From the NCBI GenBank assembly GCA_029240815.1, contig JARDZO010000003.1, positions 1 to 57,210 on the forward strand: 57,210 nucleotides of DNA, in the 5' to 3' direction. Below are positions 41,213 through 48,353 of this stretch, piece by piece; the first letter of the stretch is position 1, and each line of letters begins with the position of its first letter. A program made the position numbers and the translations under genes. The stretch comes from Brevibacillus sp. (GTDB lineage: Bacteria > Bacillota > Bacilli > Brevibacillales > Brevibacillaceae). Under the pieces are notes generated by a model, which was not told the DNA's origin, searched no databases, and saw only the letters and a program-made list of their open reading frames with translations.

Positions 41213-41252
41213 TTGGGCCGCGGGCCAGATGGATGACCATCTGGTTTTTTTT
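41213..41252 (+). terminator. Intra-operon hairpin terminator before the IIC gene, copy B
   Basis: CCAGATGG (41225-41232) and CCATCTGG (41237-41244) form a perfect stem with a 4-base loop, followed by eight T. The 5' side TTGGGCCGCGGGCCAGATGG (41213-41232) matches the arm at 35975-35994 in 17 of 20 bases. It should attenuate transcription between gutM and the transporter genes. Confidence 0.85.
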
Positions 41253-41281
41253 GCATCATTTTCTAGGGGAGGTATGAGTAA

Positions 41282-41815
41282 ATGGACTTTTTTGTTCATC
41301 TTGCAGAAGGATTCATCGGCATGTTTCAAGAGGGTGGTAAGACCTTTGTAGGCTTGGTGACGGGAATCATTCCAACGTTGATTTGCTTGATCACTGCTGT
41401 AAACGCCTTCATCAAATTCGTCGGAGAAGAACGTATCGAACGATTTGCTTCCAAATGCACAGGCAATATCATTTTGCGCTATACCATCTTCCCGATCTTA
41501 TCCATGTTTTTCCTGACAAATCCAATGGCATACACATTCGGCAAGTTCTTGCCTGAGCATCAAAAACCAGCGTTCTACGATTCTGCGGTTTCTTTCTGCC
41601 ATCCCATTACCGGGTTGTTCCCACACGCGAATGCTTCTGAACTCTTCGTTTACATGGGGATTGCCACTGGAATCACTCAGCTTGGTCTGTCTCTCGGTCC
41701 ATTGGCGATTCGTTACTTCTTGGTCGCGATCGTCGTCATCTTGATTCGCGGCATCGTAACGGAATACATCACCAAAATGATGATGAAACGCCGCGAAGCG
41801 CAGGCAGCGGCATAA
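41282..41815 (+). CDS. srlA: PTS glucitol/sorbitol-type enzyme IIC (SrlA-like)
   Basis: The 177-residue membrane protein has the GutA layout: GMFQEGGKTFVGLVTGIIPT, a central FLTNPMAYTFGKFLPE and PHANASELFVYMGIATGIT. It has about four hydrophobic helices and a basic tail. With the IIB protein it forms the split membrane unit of the glucitol PTS. RBS is TAGGGGAGG. The symbol denotes family, not proven substrate. Confidence 0.9.
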   Translation: MDFFVHLAEGFIGMFQEGGKTFVGLVTGIIPTLICLITAVNAFIKFVGEERIERFASKCTGNIILRYTIFPILSMFFLTNPMAYTFGKFLPEHQKPAFYDSAVSFCHPITGLFPHANASELFVYMGIATGITQLGLSLGPLAIRYFLVAIVVILIRGIVTEYITKMMMKRREAQAAA

Positions 41816-41839
41816 GGAATCGAAAAGGGGAGACATAGG

Positions 41840-42862
41840 ATGAGCAACTATCGTGCGGTGCAAATAACAAAATCGTCTAGCGGCTGGGGAGGACCACTTA
41901 CGATCCTTCCTACGGATGACAAACCCTATATCGCGTCCATTACAGGAGGCGGCATTCACCCCGTTGCGGCGCGAATCGCTGAGCTGACAGGCGGGATCGC
42001 AGTGGATGGCTTTTCCAATAAAGTAGAGCCAGATGAAATGGCATGCGTCATCATTGACTGCGGGGGAACGGCTCGCTGCGGCGTTTATCCAAAGCTGGGA
42101 GTCTTGACAGTAGATGTAATGGCAGCATCACCATCCGGACCGTTGATCAACTTTATTAAGGAAACGAATTTTGTTTCTGGCGTGAAGGTAAACAACGTCG
42201 AACTCATGAATGAAGTGGCTTCGACTGCTGTAAGCACGGCAGGTGATCAACAAAAAAAGTCGGCACAAGAGCTGAAAGCCGAAGCACGTGCGAAAGTAGC
42301 AAGCATGCAGGGAAACCAACCACCTAGAAAAGCCAGCTTCATCGAAAAAATCGGTCGTTTGATGGGTGGCGTAGTCGGAACCTTTTATCAGGCTGGGCGC
42401 GACACGGTCGATCAAGTATTGCGCAATATCCTGCCGTTTATGGCTTTCGTCAGTACGCTGATCGGGATCATCCTGTTCACCGGGATTGGCGATATCTTGG
42501 CAAACGTCATTAAGCCACTGGCAGGGAATGTGATCGGTCTCTTGATCATCTCCATCGTCTGCGCACTTCCTTTCTTGTCTCCGTTGCTTGGTCCGGGCGC
42601 TGTAATTGCTCAGGTCGTAGGTGTGCTGGTAGGTGTGGAAATCGGCCGTGGTACGATCCCGCCGCAACTGGCATTGCCCGCTCTATTCGCTATCAACCCA
42701 CAGGTTGGGTGCGACTTCGTTCCGGTGGGACTGACACTCGGGGAAGCAAAACCAGAGACGATTGAAGTGGGTGTCCCCGCCGTTCTCATGTCTCGCCAGA
42801 TCACTGGACCGATCGCAGTCGTCATCGCTTACGTGGCAAGCATCGGACTTTACACCGAGTAA
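41840..42862 (+). CDS. srlE: PTS glucitol/sorbitol-type enzyme IIB (SrlE-like)
   Basis: The 340-residue protein has a cytosolic N-terminal domain with the Cys motif IIDCGGTARCGVYPKLG (Cys74 and Cys80; one is the phosphorylation site), a charged linker, then a membrane part with four to five helices (LPFMAFVSTLIGIILFTG, SPLLGPGAVIAQVVGVLVG). It transfers phosphate from IIA to the polyol. RBS is AAAGGGGAG. It fits SrlE length and domain order. Confidence 0.9.
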   Translation: MSNYRAVQITKSSSGWGGPLTILPTDDKPYIASITGGGIHPVAARIAELTGGIAVDGFSNKVEPDEMACVIIDCGGTARCGVYPKLGVLTVDVMAASPSGPLINFIKETNFVSGVKVNNVELMNEVASTAVSTAGDQQKKSAQELKAEARAKVASMQGNQPPRKASFIEKIGRLMGGVVGTFYQAGRDTVDQVLRNILPFMAFVSTLIGIILFTGIGDILANVIKPLAGNVIGLLIISIVCALPFLSPLLGPGAVIAQVVGVLVGVEIGRGTIPPQLALPALFAINPQVGCDFVPVGLTLGEAKPETIEVGVPAVLMSRQITGPIAVVIAYVASIGLYTE

Positions 42863-42883
42863 TCAATAATCAGGAGGTAACAC

Positions 42884-43249
42884 ATGAACACCCTGTTCAA
42901 CAGCACGATCGTTTCCATTGGAGATATGGTTCCAGACTTTCTCAAAGAAAATACATTCATCCTGTTCAATGAAGACGCTCCAGAAGAACTGCATGACATT
43001 GCCGTGCTGCATACCAAATCCGAGCAATTCGACAGCATTGAGCCAGGCGATATTCTCCAGATAGGCGACCGGCAGTTACGGGTTACTTCTGTAGGAGAAA
43101 AAGCGAACGAAACCCTACAAACCATTGGTCATTGCACTGTGAAAGCGGATGGAAGTGCTGCCCCACAGCTACCTGGCATGATCCACGTAGAAGACGTTAC
43201 TCTCCCTTCCTTGGAGATTGGGGTCAAAGTTGCCTTTATCCGTCCGTAA
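42884..43249 (+). CDS. srlB: PTS glucitol/sorbitol-type enzyme IIA (SrlB-like)
   Basis: The 121-residue protein contains the phosphorylatable His region ELHDIAVLHTKSE (His43 likely), then GDILQIGDRQLRVTSVGEKANETL and PGMIHVEDVTLP, as in SrlB. It takes phosphate from HPr. RBS is CAGGAGGT. All three glucitol PTS components are present and in the usual order. Confidence 0.9.
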   Translation: MNTLFNSTIVSIGDMVPDFLKENTFILFNEDAPEELHDIAVLHTKSEQFDSIEPGDILQIGDRQLRVTSVGEKANETLQTIGHCTVKADGSAAPQLPGMIHVEDVTLPSLEIGVKVAFIRP

Positions 43250-43287
43250 TCACAACACCTACTATATAAAAGAGAGGGAGAGACACC

Positions 43288-44577
43288 ATGTTGGGATTCA
43301 ATAGACGACTGGCAGCTTTAGAGAAAAAGGGAGGCTGCATTCGCGTCGGTCTGGTCGGCGCTGGCCAAATGGGTCGGGGACTGATCTCACAAATTGAAGG
43401 AATGAAAGGGATGTCCGTGGTCATCACGGCTGATTTGTTCCCTGAAAATGTCAAAGCGGCCTATCGCAAGGCAGGAGTGCCTGATACCCGGATCACGGAA
43501 ACGCAAGATCTCGACAAAGCGGATAGAGCGATCGCGTCCGGTCATTCCGTGGTGACGACAGATGCCGAACTGATTCCTCGACTGACGAATGTGGATGTCA
43601 TCGTCGATGCGACTGGGATGCCAGAAATCGGTGCCAAGGTCGCTTGGGAAGCGATTCGCCATAAAAAGCATATCGTCATGCTGAACGTCGAAGCAGATGT
43701 AACGATCGGGCCACTCCTGAAACAACAGGCAGATGAAGCGGGTGTCGTCTATACAGGATCGGCAGGCGATGAGCCCGGAGCCATCATGGAGCTTCACGAT
43801 TTTGCTGATGCATTGGGCTTCGAGATCGTCGCGCTGGGAAAAGGAAAAAACAATGCCTTGAACGTCCACGCCAATCCAGACACGGCACGCGCGGAAGCCG
43901 CTTTGAAAGGAGCAAGTCCCAAAATGCTCGCATCGTTTCAAGACGGTACCAAGACGATGGTGGAAATGACAGCAGTAGCCAATGCTACCGGATTTGTCCC
44001 TGATATCCCTGGGATGCATGGGCCTAAAGCACAATTGGCTGAACTGCCTGGTCTTTTCTCGCTTACAGAAAAAGGCGGCATGTTGAACCAAACACAGATT
44101 GTCGATTATGTGGACGGTGTTGCACCAGGTGTGTTTGCTATCATTTCCTCCTCGATGCAAGAAGTGCACGACACCATGAAATATCTCAAGATGGGCCAGG
44201 GGCCTCATTACGTCCTGTATCGTCCGTATCATCTAACTAGTTTGGAGACTCCACTTTCGATTGCACGCGCTTATTTACAACAGGAAGCCACGATCGCACC
44301 TTACTACGGAATGGTAGCCGAAACCGTAGCGGTAGCAAAGAAACAATTGAAAGCCGGAGATGCGATGGACGGCATCGGTGGATTCTCCGCTTATGGCAAA
44401 ATTGTGACAGCGGCAGACAAACGGGAGTGCAATGCGTTGCCTATAGGCCTGATTGGACCCCACATCCGCTTGAAAAAAGATGTGGAACAAGGGGCCATCA
44501 TTACCCTGGAGGACATTGAATTTACGGAACAAACCACCATCATGCGCCTACGTGAACAAATGGACGAGGCGAACTAA
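43288..44577 (+). CDS. NAD(P)-dependent oxidoreductase with SAF domain (homoserine-dehydrogenase-like)
   Basis: The 429-residue protein has an N-terminal Rossmann fold with VGLVGAGQMGRGLISQ (about 20-35), VIVDATGMPEIGAKVA and HIVMLNVEADVTIGPLL, a catalytic middle region (YTGSAGDEPGAIMEL, KGKNNALN), and a C-terminal SAF-like domain (IGLIGPHIRLKKDVEQGAIITLEDIE). Homologues accompany polyol or tetritol-type systems and act on carbohydrate intermediates; no exact reaction is assigned here. It replaces the SrlD sorbitol-6-phosphate dehydrogenase expected in a true sorbitol operon, so the PTS substrate is probably not plain glucitol. Confidence 0.82.
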   Translation: MLGFNRRLAALEKKGGCIRVGLVGAGQMGRGLISQIEGMKGMSVVITADLFPENVKAAYRKAGVPDTRITETQDLDKADRAIASGHSVVTTDAELIPRLTNVDVIVDATGMPEIGAKVAWEAIRHKKHIVMLNVEADVTIGPLLKQQADEAGVVYTGSAGDEPGAIMELHDFADALGFEIVALGKGKNNALNVHANPDTARAEAALKGASPKMLASFQDGTKTMVEMTAVANATGFVPDIPGMHGPKAQLAELPGLFSLTEKGGMLNQTQIVDYVDGVAPGVFAIISSSMQEVHDTMKYLKMGQGPHYVLYRPYHLTSLETPLSIARAYLQQEATIAPYYGMVAETVAVAKKQLKAGDAMDGIGGFSAYGKIVTAADKRECNALPIGLIGPHIRLKKDVEQGAIITLEDIEFTEQTTIMRLREQMDEAN

Positions 44578-44585
44578 ATAGTTCG

Positions 44586-44620
44586 GGAGGAAGGCATGAA
44601 TTTGTCTTCCTCTTTCCTTT
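44586..44620 (+). terminator. Probable terminator after the SAF oxidoreductase
   Basis: GAGGAAG (44587-44593) pairs with CTTCCTC (44606-44612), followed by TTTCCTTTCT. A good -10 box TATAAT (44643-44648) lies downstream, giving the SorC gene its own promoter. Confidence 0.6.
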
Positions 44621-44692
44621 CTAAAAAGAGGAGTAAATCTGTTATAATATGTAAGTGGAAGAGTATAGTAACGTTTTTAATGAGGGATACAT

Positions 44693-45667
44693 ATGGATAA
44701 CTGGACAGAAAAACGCGAATTGGTACGAGTCGCAAAATTATACTACTTGAATGGACTCACACAGGCAGAAATCGCCAAAAAGCTCGGGGTTTCCCGACCG
44801 GTGATTTCCAAGATGCTCCAGCGCGCCAAGGATACAGGCATCGTGGAAATTTTCATCCGTGATGAGACGGTGAGCATGGTGGAATTGGAGCAGCAACTGG
44901 AAGCGGCACTACGTCTGGATGAGGTCATTGTGGTCCCTTCTCACGGGAACAAAAATGAAGAACTGATCAAACAACAAGTGGCCAAAGCAGCTGCCCAGTA
45001 CCTGCCCAAGTGGATTCGCAATAAACGGAAGATCGGAATCTCTTGGGGGACAACTCTATACCATCTCGTTAATGAATACCCATTTGAGAGACATCATAAG
45101 ATGAAAGTGTACCCACTGGTAGGCGGGATCGGCCGTCACCGGATCGAGATTCACTCCAACCAGCTCGCCTATGAATTTTCGAAAAAACTCGGCGGAAGTT
45201 GTGAGTTTCTTTATGCTCCCGCTATCGCGGATTCCATGGAATTGAAAAGACAGTTGGTAGACTCTCCGGACATTCGCTCGCTTCTGGAGGAAGCCCGGCA
45301 CGTAGAGCTTGCTATCGTCGGGATCGGTAATCCGTATGAATCGACCATGACGGAGATGGGATATCTAAAGGAAGAGGACCTTCGTCAATTGCAGGAAGGC
45401 AAAGCTGTTGGGGATATCAGTTCGCGATTTATCGATAATACGGGTAAACCCATCCACAACGATCTGAATAATCGCGTCATCGGGATTGAGCTGGACGAAC
45501 TGAGGCACATTCCAACCGTCGTGGGAGTCGTTTCCGGAAGCAATAAGCTGGAGGCGGTCTGGGCCAGTTTGCAAGGCAACTATTTCGATAAGTTGATCAT
45601 AGACGAATATTTGGCAGAAGTTTTGTTGGAAAAGGCGAAGGAGGTGAGCATAAGTGAAAGAGGATAG
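44693..45667 (+). CDS. SorC/DeoR-family sugar-binding regulator
   Basis: The 324-residue protein has an N-terminal helix-turn-helix (LNGLTQAEIAKKLGVSRPVI, 20-40) followed by a phosphosugar-binding domain with ISWGTTLYHLV, YPLVGGIGRH, AIVGIGNPYESTM and GDISSRFIDNTGKPI. SorC proteins respond to phosphorylated sugars or polyols. It directly follows the glucitol-type operon and is the natural candidate for binding the two 34-bp elements at 35736 and 40748. RBS GAGGGATAC. Confidence 0.88.
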   Translation: MDNWTEKRELVRVAKLYYLNGLTQAEIAKKLGVSRPVISKMLQRAKDTGIVEIFIRDETVSMVELEQQLEAALRLDEVIVVPSHGNKNEELIKQQVAKAAAQYLPKWIRNKRKIGISWGTTLYHLVNEYPFERHHKMKVYPLVGGIGRHRIEIHSNQLAYEFSKKLGGSCEFLYAPAIADSMELKRQLVDSPDIRSLLEEARHVELAIVGIGNPYESTMTEMGYLKEEDLRQLQEGKAVGDISSRFIDNTGKPIHNDLNNRVIGIELDELRHIPTVVGVVSGSNKLEAVWASLQGNYFDKLIIDEYLAEVLLEKAKEVSISERG

Positions 45668-45977
45668 TATGAGAGCTACCCTGTTCTGCGACACATGCAT
45701 GGATGATACCGTCCATGAAGTGACCTATGTAGATAACATCCTGTACCAGATTCGTTGTGTGGAATGCGAAAAATCGCATTCGCGCGGATCTGAAATACAA
45801 AGAGAACTGTACTTGAACTATATGGAACGAGTCTTCAGCAAGCCCAAACGCTTCAAAAATGAGGCAGGGGATAACTTACCTCATTTCCTGTTTTCACTCC
45901 CTTATCGTGTGATGAGCAAGCCTTTTCGTACCTACAAGGAAATCAAAGACATGTTTAAATACAAACGCAAAATTTAA
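45654..45977 (+). CDS. Small zinc-ribbon protein (Bacillus 'bh'-like)
   Basis: The 107-residue protein starts at GTG 45654, six bases behind AAGGAGGTGA, and overlaps the SorC gene by 14 bases. Two CxxC pairs (CDTC at 11-15 region and CVEC about 20 residues later) form a zinc ribbon. The C-terminal half is basic (KPKRFKNEAGDN, YKYKRKI-like tail). It contains no enzyme motif. Related short proteins are annotated as 'bh protein' in Bacilli, as I recall. Translation is coupled to the SorC gene. Confidence 0.75.
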   Translation: MKEDSMRATLFCDTCMDDTVHEVTYVDNILYQIRCVECEKSHSRGSEIQRELYLNYMERVFSKPKRFKNEAGDNLPHFLFSLPYRVMSKPFRTYKEIKDMFKYKRKI

Positions 45978-45993
45978 ATATAAAAATGACAAA

Positions 45994-46030
45994 AACGAAG
46001 GCCCTAAGCGAGGACCTTTGTTTTTTTGCT
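45994..46030 (+). terminator. Terminator after the zinc-ribbon gene
   Basis: AAGGCCCT (near 46000) pairs with AGGACCTT with one mismatch, followed by TGTTTTTTT. Confidence 0.65.
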
Positions 46031-46053
46031 GTGATAGCTCATCGGCATGCGAC

Positions 46054-46095
46054 TATGGAACCATATTGCCGGCCTCTTTGTCGATATGGAACCAT
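46054..46095. repeat. Two direct copies of TATGGAACCAT
   Basis: TATGGAACCAT occurs at 46054-46064 and again at 46085-46095, 31 bases apart, inside a gene-free gap of about 490 bases (45978-46471). The gap also holds the terminator and the RND remnant. The meaning of the repeat is unknown. Confidence 0.5.
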
Positions 46096-46256
46096 TCTTC
46101 TCTGGTCAATGCCACTTCCGAGCCTTAAATCGCATGCACCCCATGATCATGCTCGGTACTTTTACATTCGTGTTACTTAATGGAAAGGATTTCACCAGCA
46201 ATGCCTCTTCATAGTTAGCTCTTTTTTATAACCATAACTGATTTGTACGCCCTTTC

Positions 46257-46406
46257 AAAGAATGCCAAATATCGATACAGGCGATTCTCGGTGTGGTTTC
46301 CCTGGCCGGGCTAGTCGTGCGAAATGGGATTGTCCTCATCAGTTTACTTGTCGGGTCTTTCTCGTTTGTGGGGCTGCAACGATTTTCGTTGTCCTCATTT
46401 TTTTAA
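46257..46406 (+). pseudogene. Remnant of an RND-type efflux permease
   Basis: One frame encodes about 49 residues that include IQAILGVVSLAGLVVRNGIV followed by LI. This is the conserved transmembrane segment around LaGIvVrNgIvLI of AcrB/HAE1-type RND pumps. There is no start, no RBS and the rest of a roughly 1000-residue pump is missing; the frame ends in TAA at 46404-46406. A deletion has left only this piece. Confidence 0.7.
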
Positions 46407-46471
46407 AAGTGTTAAAATATGCCTGAGGAGGTCGATACTTACTCTTGTGCGTTATTAACAGGGAGGCATCT

Positions 46472-47737
46472 ATGCTTAGCTACTTCAAAGATTTTCTACT
46501 GAACATCTTCATCATTTTTTCTCCGTTACTCTTTTATCCCTATATTTATAAATACAAAGCCCAAAACAGAGAAGTGCTGTACAATTTCTTCCTGTATATC
46601 CTCTTCGCAGTCGCACTTGTCCTAGCGATGTCCTTTCCTGTCAATTTACATGGACTCTTATATGACTTTCGCTCGATTCCCCTGATACTCGGTTCGCTTT
46701 ATGGGGGACCGATCGTTTCCCTTTTTTTGTATGTGACGGTTGCTAGTTTTCGTTTTGCTATGGAGAGTCCTTATCCGCTGATTTATCTTGTGTCAGTCAT
46801 ACCTAGCTTTGCCTTCGTTCTCTTTTTGCAGAGAGGATATCACGCAAGGAAGCTGTATCAGAAGATTTTGATGGCCATCCTTTTATGTACCTCGATTAAA
46901 TTGATTATTTTTAGCGTCTATCTCTCCCTGACAAATCAGCTTGAGATGTTATTTAATCAACCCATTACAACGTTGGAGACCTACTTGCTGCAGGCGTTGA
47001 TTATTGGTGTATGTGTGTATTTGATTGAATTTCTCAATAGGTATTACCATATGCAAGAAGAGATGATCAGGAGCGAGAAATCAAAGATCGTGAGTGAGAT
47101 GGCAGCTGCTGTAGCCCACGAGATCCGCAACCCGCTAACAACCGTGAGAGGTTTCATTCAGCTGTTTGGTACCGACGATTTAGACAAACAAAAGAGAGAG
47201 TTTTATCAAAAAATCTGTCTGGAAGAACTGGATCGAGCACAGCTTATTATTACGGATTATCTCTCACTGGCAAAGCCTGACCCTGAAATCATCGAAACGA
47301 TCACGATCAATGACGAGATCAACTACTTATCGAATGTCCTCTTGACGTATGCGAATTACAACAATATTCAAATCAACAGAATTCTACCGGAGAGTCATTT
47401 GCTGCGAATCGTGGGCGACAGGTATAAATTCCGGCAAGCCTTAATTAACATCGGCAAAAATGCCATTGAAGCTTTGCCAGATGGAGGTATTTTGGAGATG
47501 CAAGCTGCTTGTAGGAATGATCAGGCTGTCATCATCATTCGAGATAATGGAATCGGGATGACCCCGGAGCAAATCAAAAGATTGGGCACTCCTTATTACT
47601 CTACAAAGGAAAAAGGAACGGGCCTTGGCACAATGGTTTCTTTCGGGATTATTAAAAAGATGAATGGTAAAATTGAGATTACAAGCGAGCTAGGAGTCGG
47701 GACTGAATATACGCTGATTTTCCCGCGAGTGGACTGA
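46472..47737 (+). CDS. Membrane sensor histidine kinase, KinB-like (sporulation phosphorelay type)
   Basis: The protein has 421 residues from ATG 46472 (GGAGG nine bases upstream; the earlier in-frame start has no RBS). Six hydrophobic helices form a 5TMR-LYT/KinB-like sensor (SIPLILGSLYGGPIVSLFLY). Then the HisKA box has His216 in VAHEIRNPLTTVRGF and the HATPase domain has N-box NIGKNAIEALPDGG, DNGIGM and GTGLGT. Length and organisation match KinB of Bacillus (about 428). No response regulator is adjacent, which fits a phosphorelay kinase feeding Spo0F. Confidence 0.85.
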   Translation: MLSYFKDFLLNIFIIFSPLLFYPYIYKYKAQNREVLYNFFLYILFAVALVLAMSFPVNLHGLLYDFRSIPLILGSLYGGPIVSLFLYVTVASFRFAMESPYPLIYLVSVIPSFAFVLFLQRGYHARKLYQKILMAILLCTSIKLIIFSVYLSLTNQLEMLFNQPITTLETYLLQALIIGVCVYLIEFLNRYYHMQEEMIRSEKSKIVSEMAAAVAHEIRNPLTTVRGFIQLFGTDDLDKQKREFYQKICLEELDRAQLIITDYLSLAKPDPEIIETITINDEINYLSNVLLTYANYNNIQINRILPESHLLRIVGDRYKFRQALINIGKNAIEALPDGGILEMQAACRNDQAVIIIRDNGIGMTPEQIKRLGTPYYSTKEKGTGLGTMVSFGIIKKMNGKIEITSELGVGTEYTLIFPRVD

Positions 47738-47798
47738 TAAATTGGTAAAGAAATGAATGCAAATGATCCTGTGTATGGAACATGAAGAGAAGTCGTAT

Positions 47799-47825
47799 AG
47801 CCCCGCTCCTAGGAGTGGGGTTTTT
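47799..47825 (+). terminator. Terminator after the KinB-like gene
   Basis: CCCCGCTC (47801-47808) pairs with GAGTGGGG (47813-47820) with one G.U, CTAG loop, followed by TTTTT. Confidence 0.85.
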
Positions 47826-47976
47826 GGTATTCGCAAATCAGAGTGAACAAGTTCGGGAAATAAATGGATCGTTAACACCGGCCCTTGTGTACAGGGATGG
47901 GTATAAGCTGAAGGGCTTGTTCAATCAGAAAGAACAACGTGTTCTTAGTTGAGAATGATCATTCGTGGTTGAAAGG

Positions 47977-48089
47977 TTGTTTGTAAATCTTTTGTTTGAT
48001 TAAAAAACAAATCGCGTTGCAAAGAGGATGTTCGAAAATGTTTGTTTATGATAATTGTGTTGATTTCCATTTTTCGCTTGTTTATGATA
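47977..48089. repeat. Cluster of TTGTTT direct repeats upstream of the PfkB operon, operator candidates
   Basis: TTGTTT starts at 47977, 47992, 48042 and 48078. The last two are extended to identical TTGTTTATGATA copies 36 bases apart. Another TTGTTTGG lies at 49569 just before the DeoR gene. DeoR-family repressors commonly bind such direct repeats, so these are likely sites for the DeoR protein at 49644. Confidence 0.5.
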
Positions 48090-48210
48090 GTTATATATTT
48101 TATAAATGGAAATATTCAGATAATGAAGCCATTGGACTACATCCTGACGTTGTCATGCGATGCTCCCCGGGTTTCCTTCCCGGGGGAATGAGGTATCAAG
48201 TGGGAGGTGA

Positions 48211-48339
48211 GCTGGCTTGGAGCGTGGTTGACTTGCGGTAAGTACCTGCGTGGCACCACAAGAAGCGGGAGAAACGCATCGGCTATTAACAGCAGCCTTG
48301 GAATCGCACAAAACGGGTGAGACCGTCAGGCTGGAATAA
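48211..48339 (+). pseudogene. C-terminal protein fragment, possibly Gfo/Idh/MocA-type, before the PfkB gene
   Basis: The frame 48241-48339 encodes APQEAGETHRLLTAALESHK followed by TGETVRLE and TAA. The A-L-E-S-x-K-T-G-E-x-V wording is how many Gfo/Idh/MocA sugar dehydrogenases end. It has no start and is interrupted upstream (TGA at 48229). The GC-rich stretch 48150-48210 has a strong CCCCGGG/CCCGGGGG hairpin. The whole 47826-48353 gap has no intact gene. The fragment may be a relic of a sugar dehydrogenase once in this operon. Confidence 0.4.
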
Positions 48340-48353
48340 GGAGTGGTAGGGTT

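Noticed and set aside
43387..44232. 281-codon open frame on the minus strand
   Set aside because: It is a shadow of the SAF-domain oxidoreductase; composition is that of an antisense frame (many Cys, His, Arg).
44643..44671. Third copy of the 34-bp element at the SorC promoter
   Set aside because: Only TATGTAAGTG and a later AGTAA resemble it; the repeat distance is 17, not 19, and GTAAGAACA is missing.
45986..46180. Small 64-codon frame after the zinc-ribbon gene
   Set aside because: It starts inside the terminator and has no RBS; the translation has no known features.
47996..48241. 81-codon frame before the PfkB gene
   Set aside because: It has no RBS, crosses the repeat cluster and a strong hairpin, and its product looks random.
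48238..48275. T-box-like GTGGCACCAC near an AGAAGCGGG stretch
   Set aside because: The flanking sequence does not match a T-box antiterminator, there is no specifier stem or terminator, and the downstream gene is a sugar kinase.
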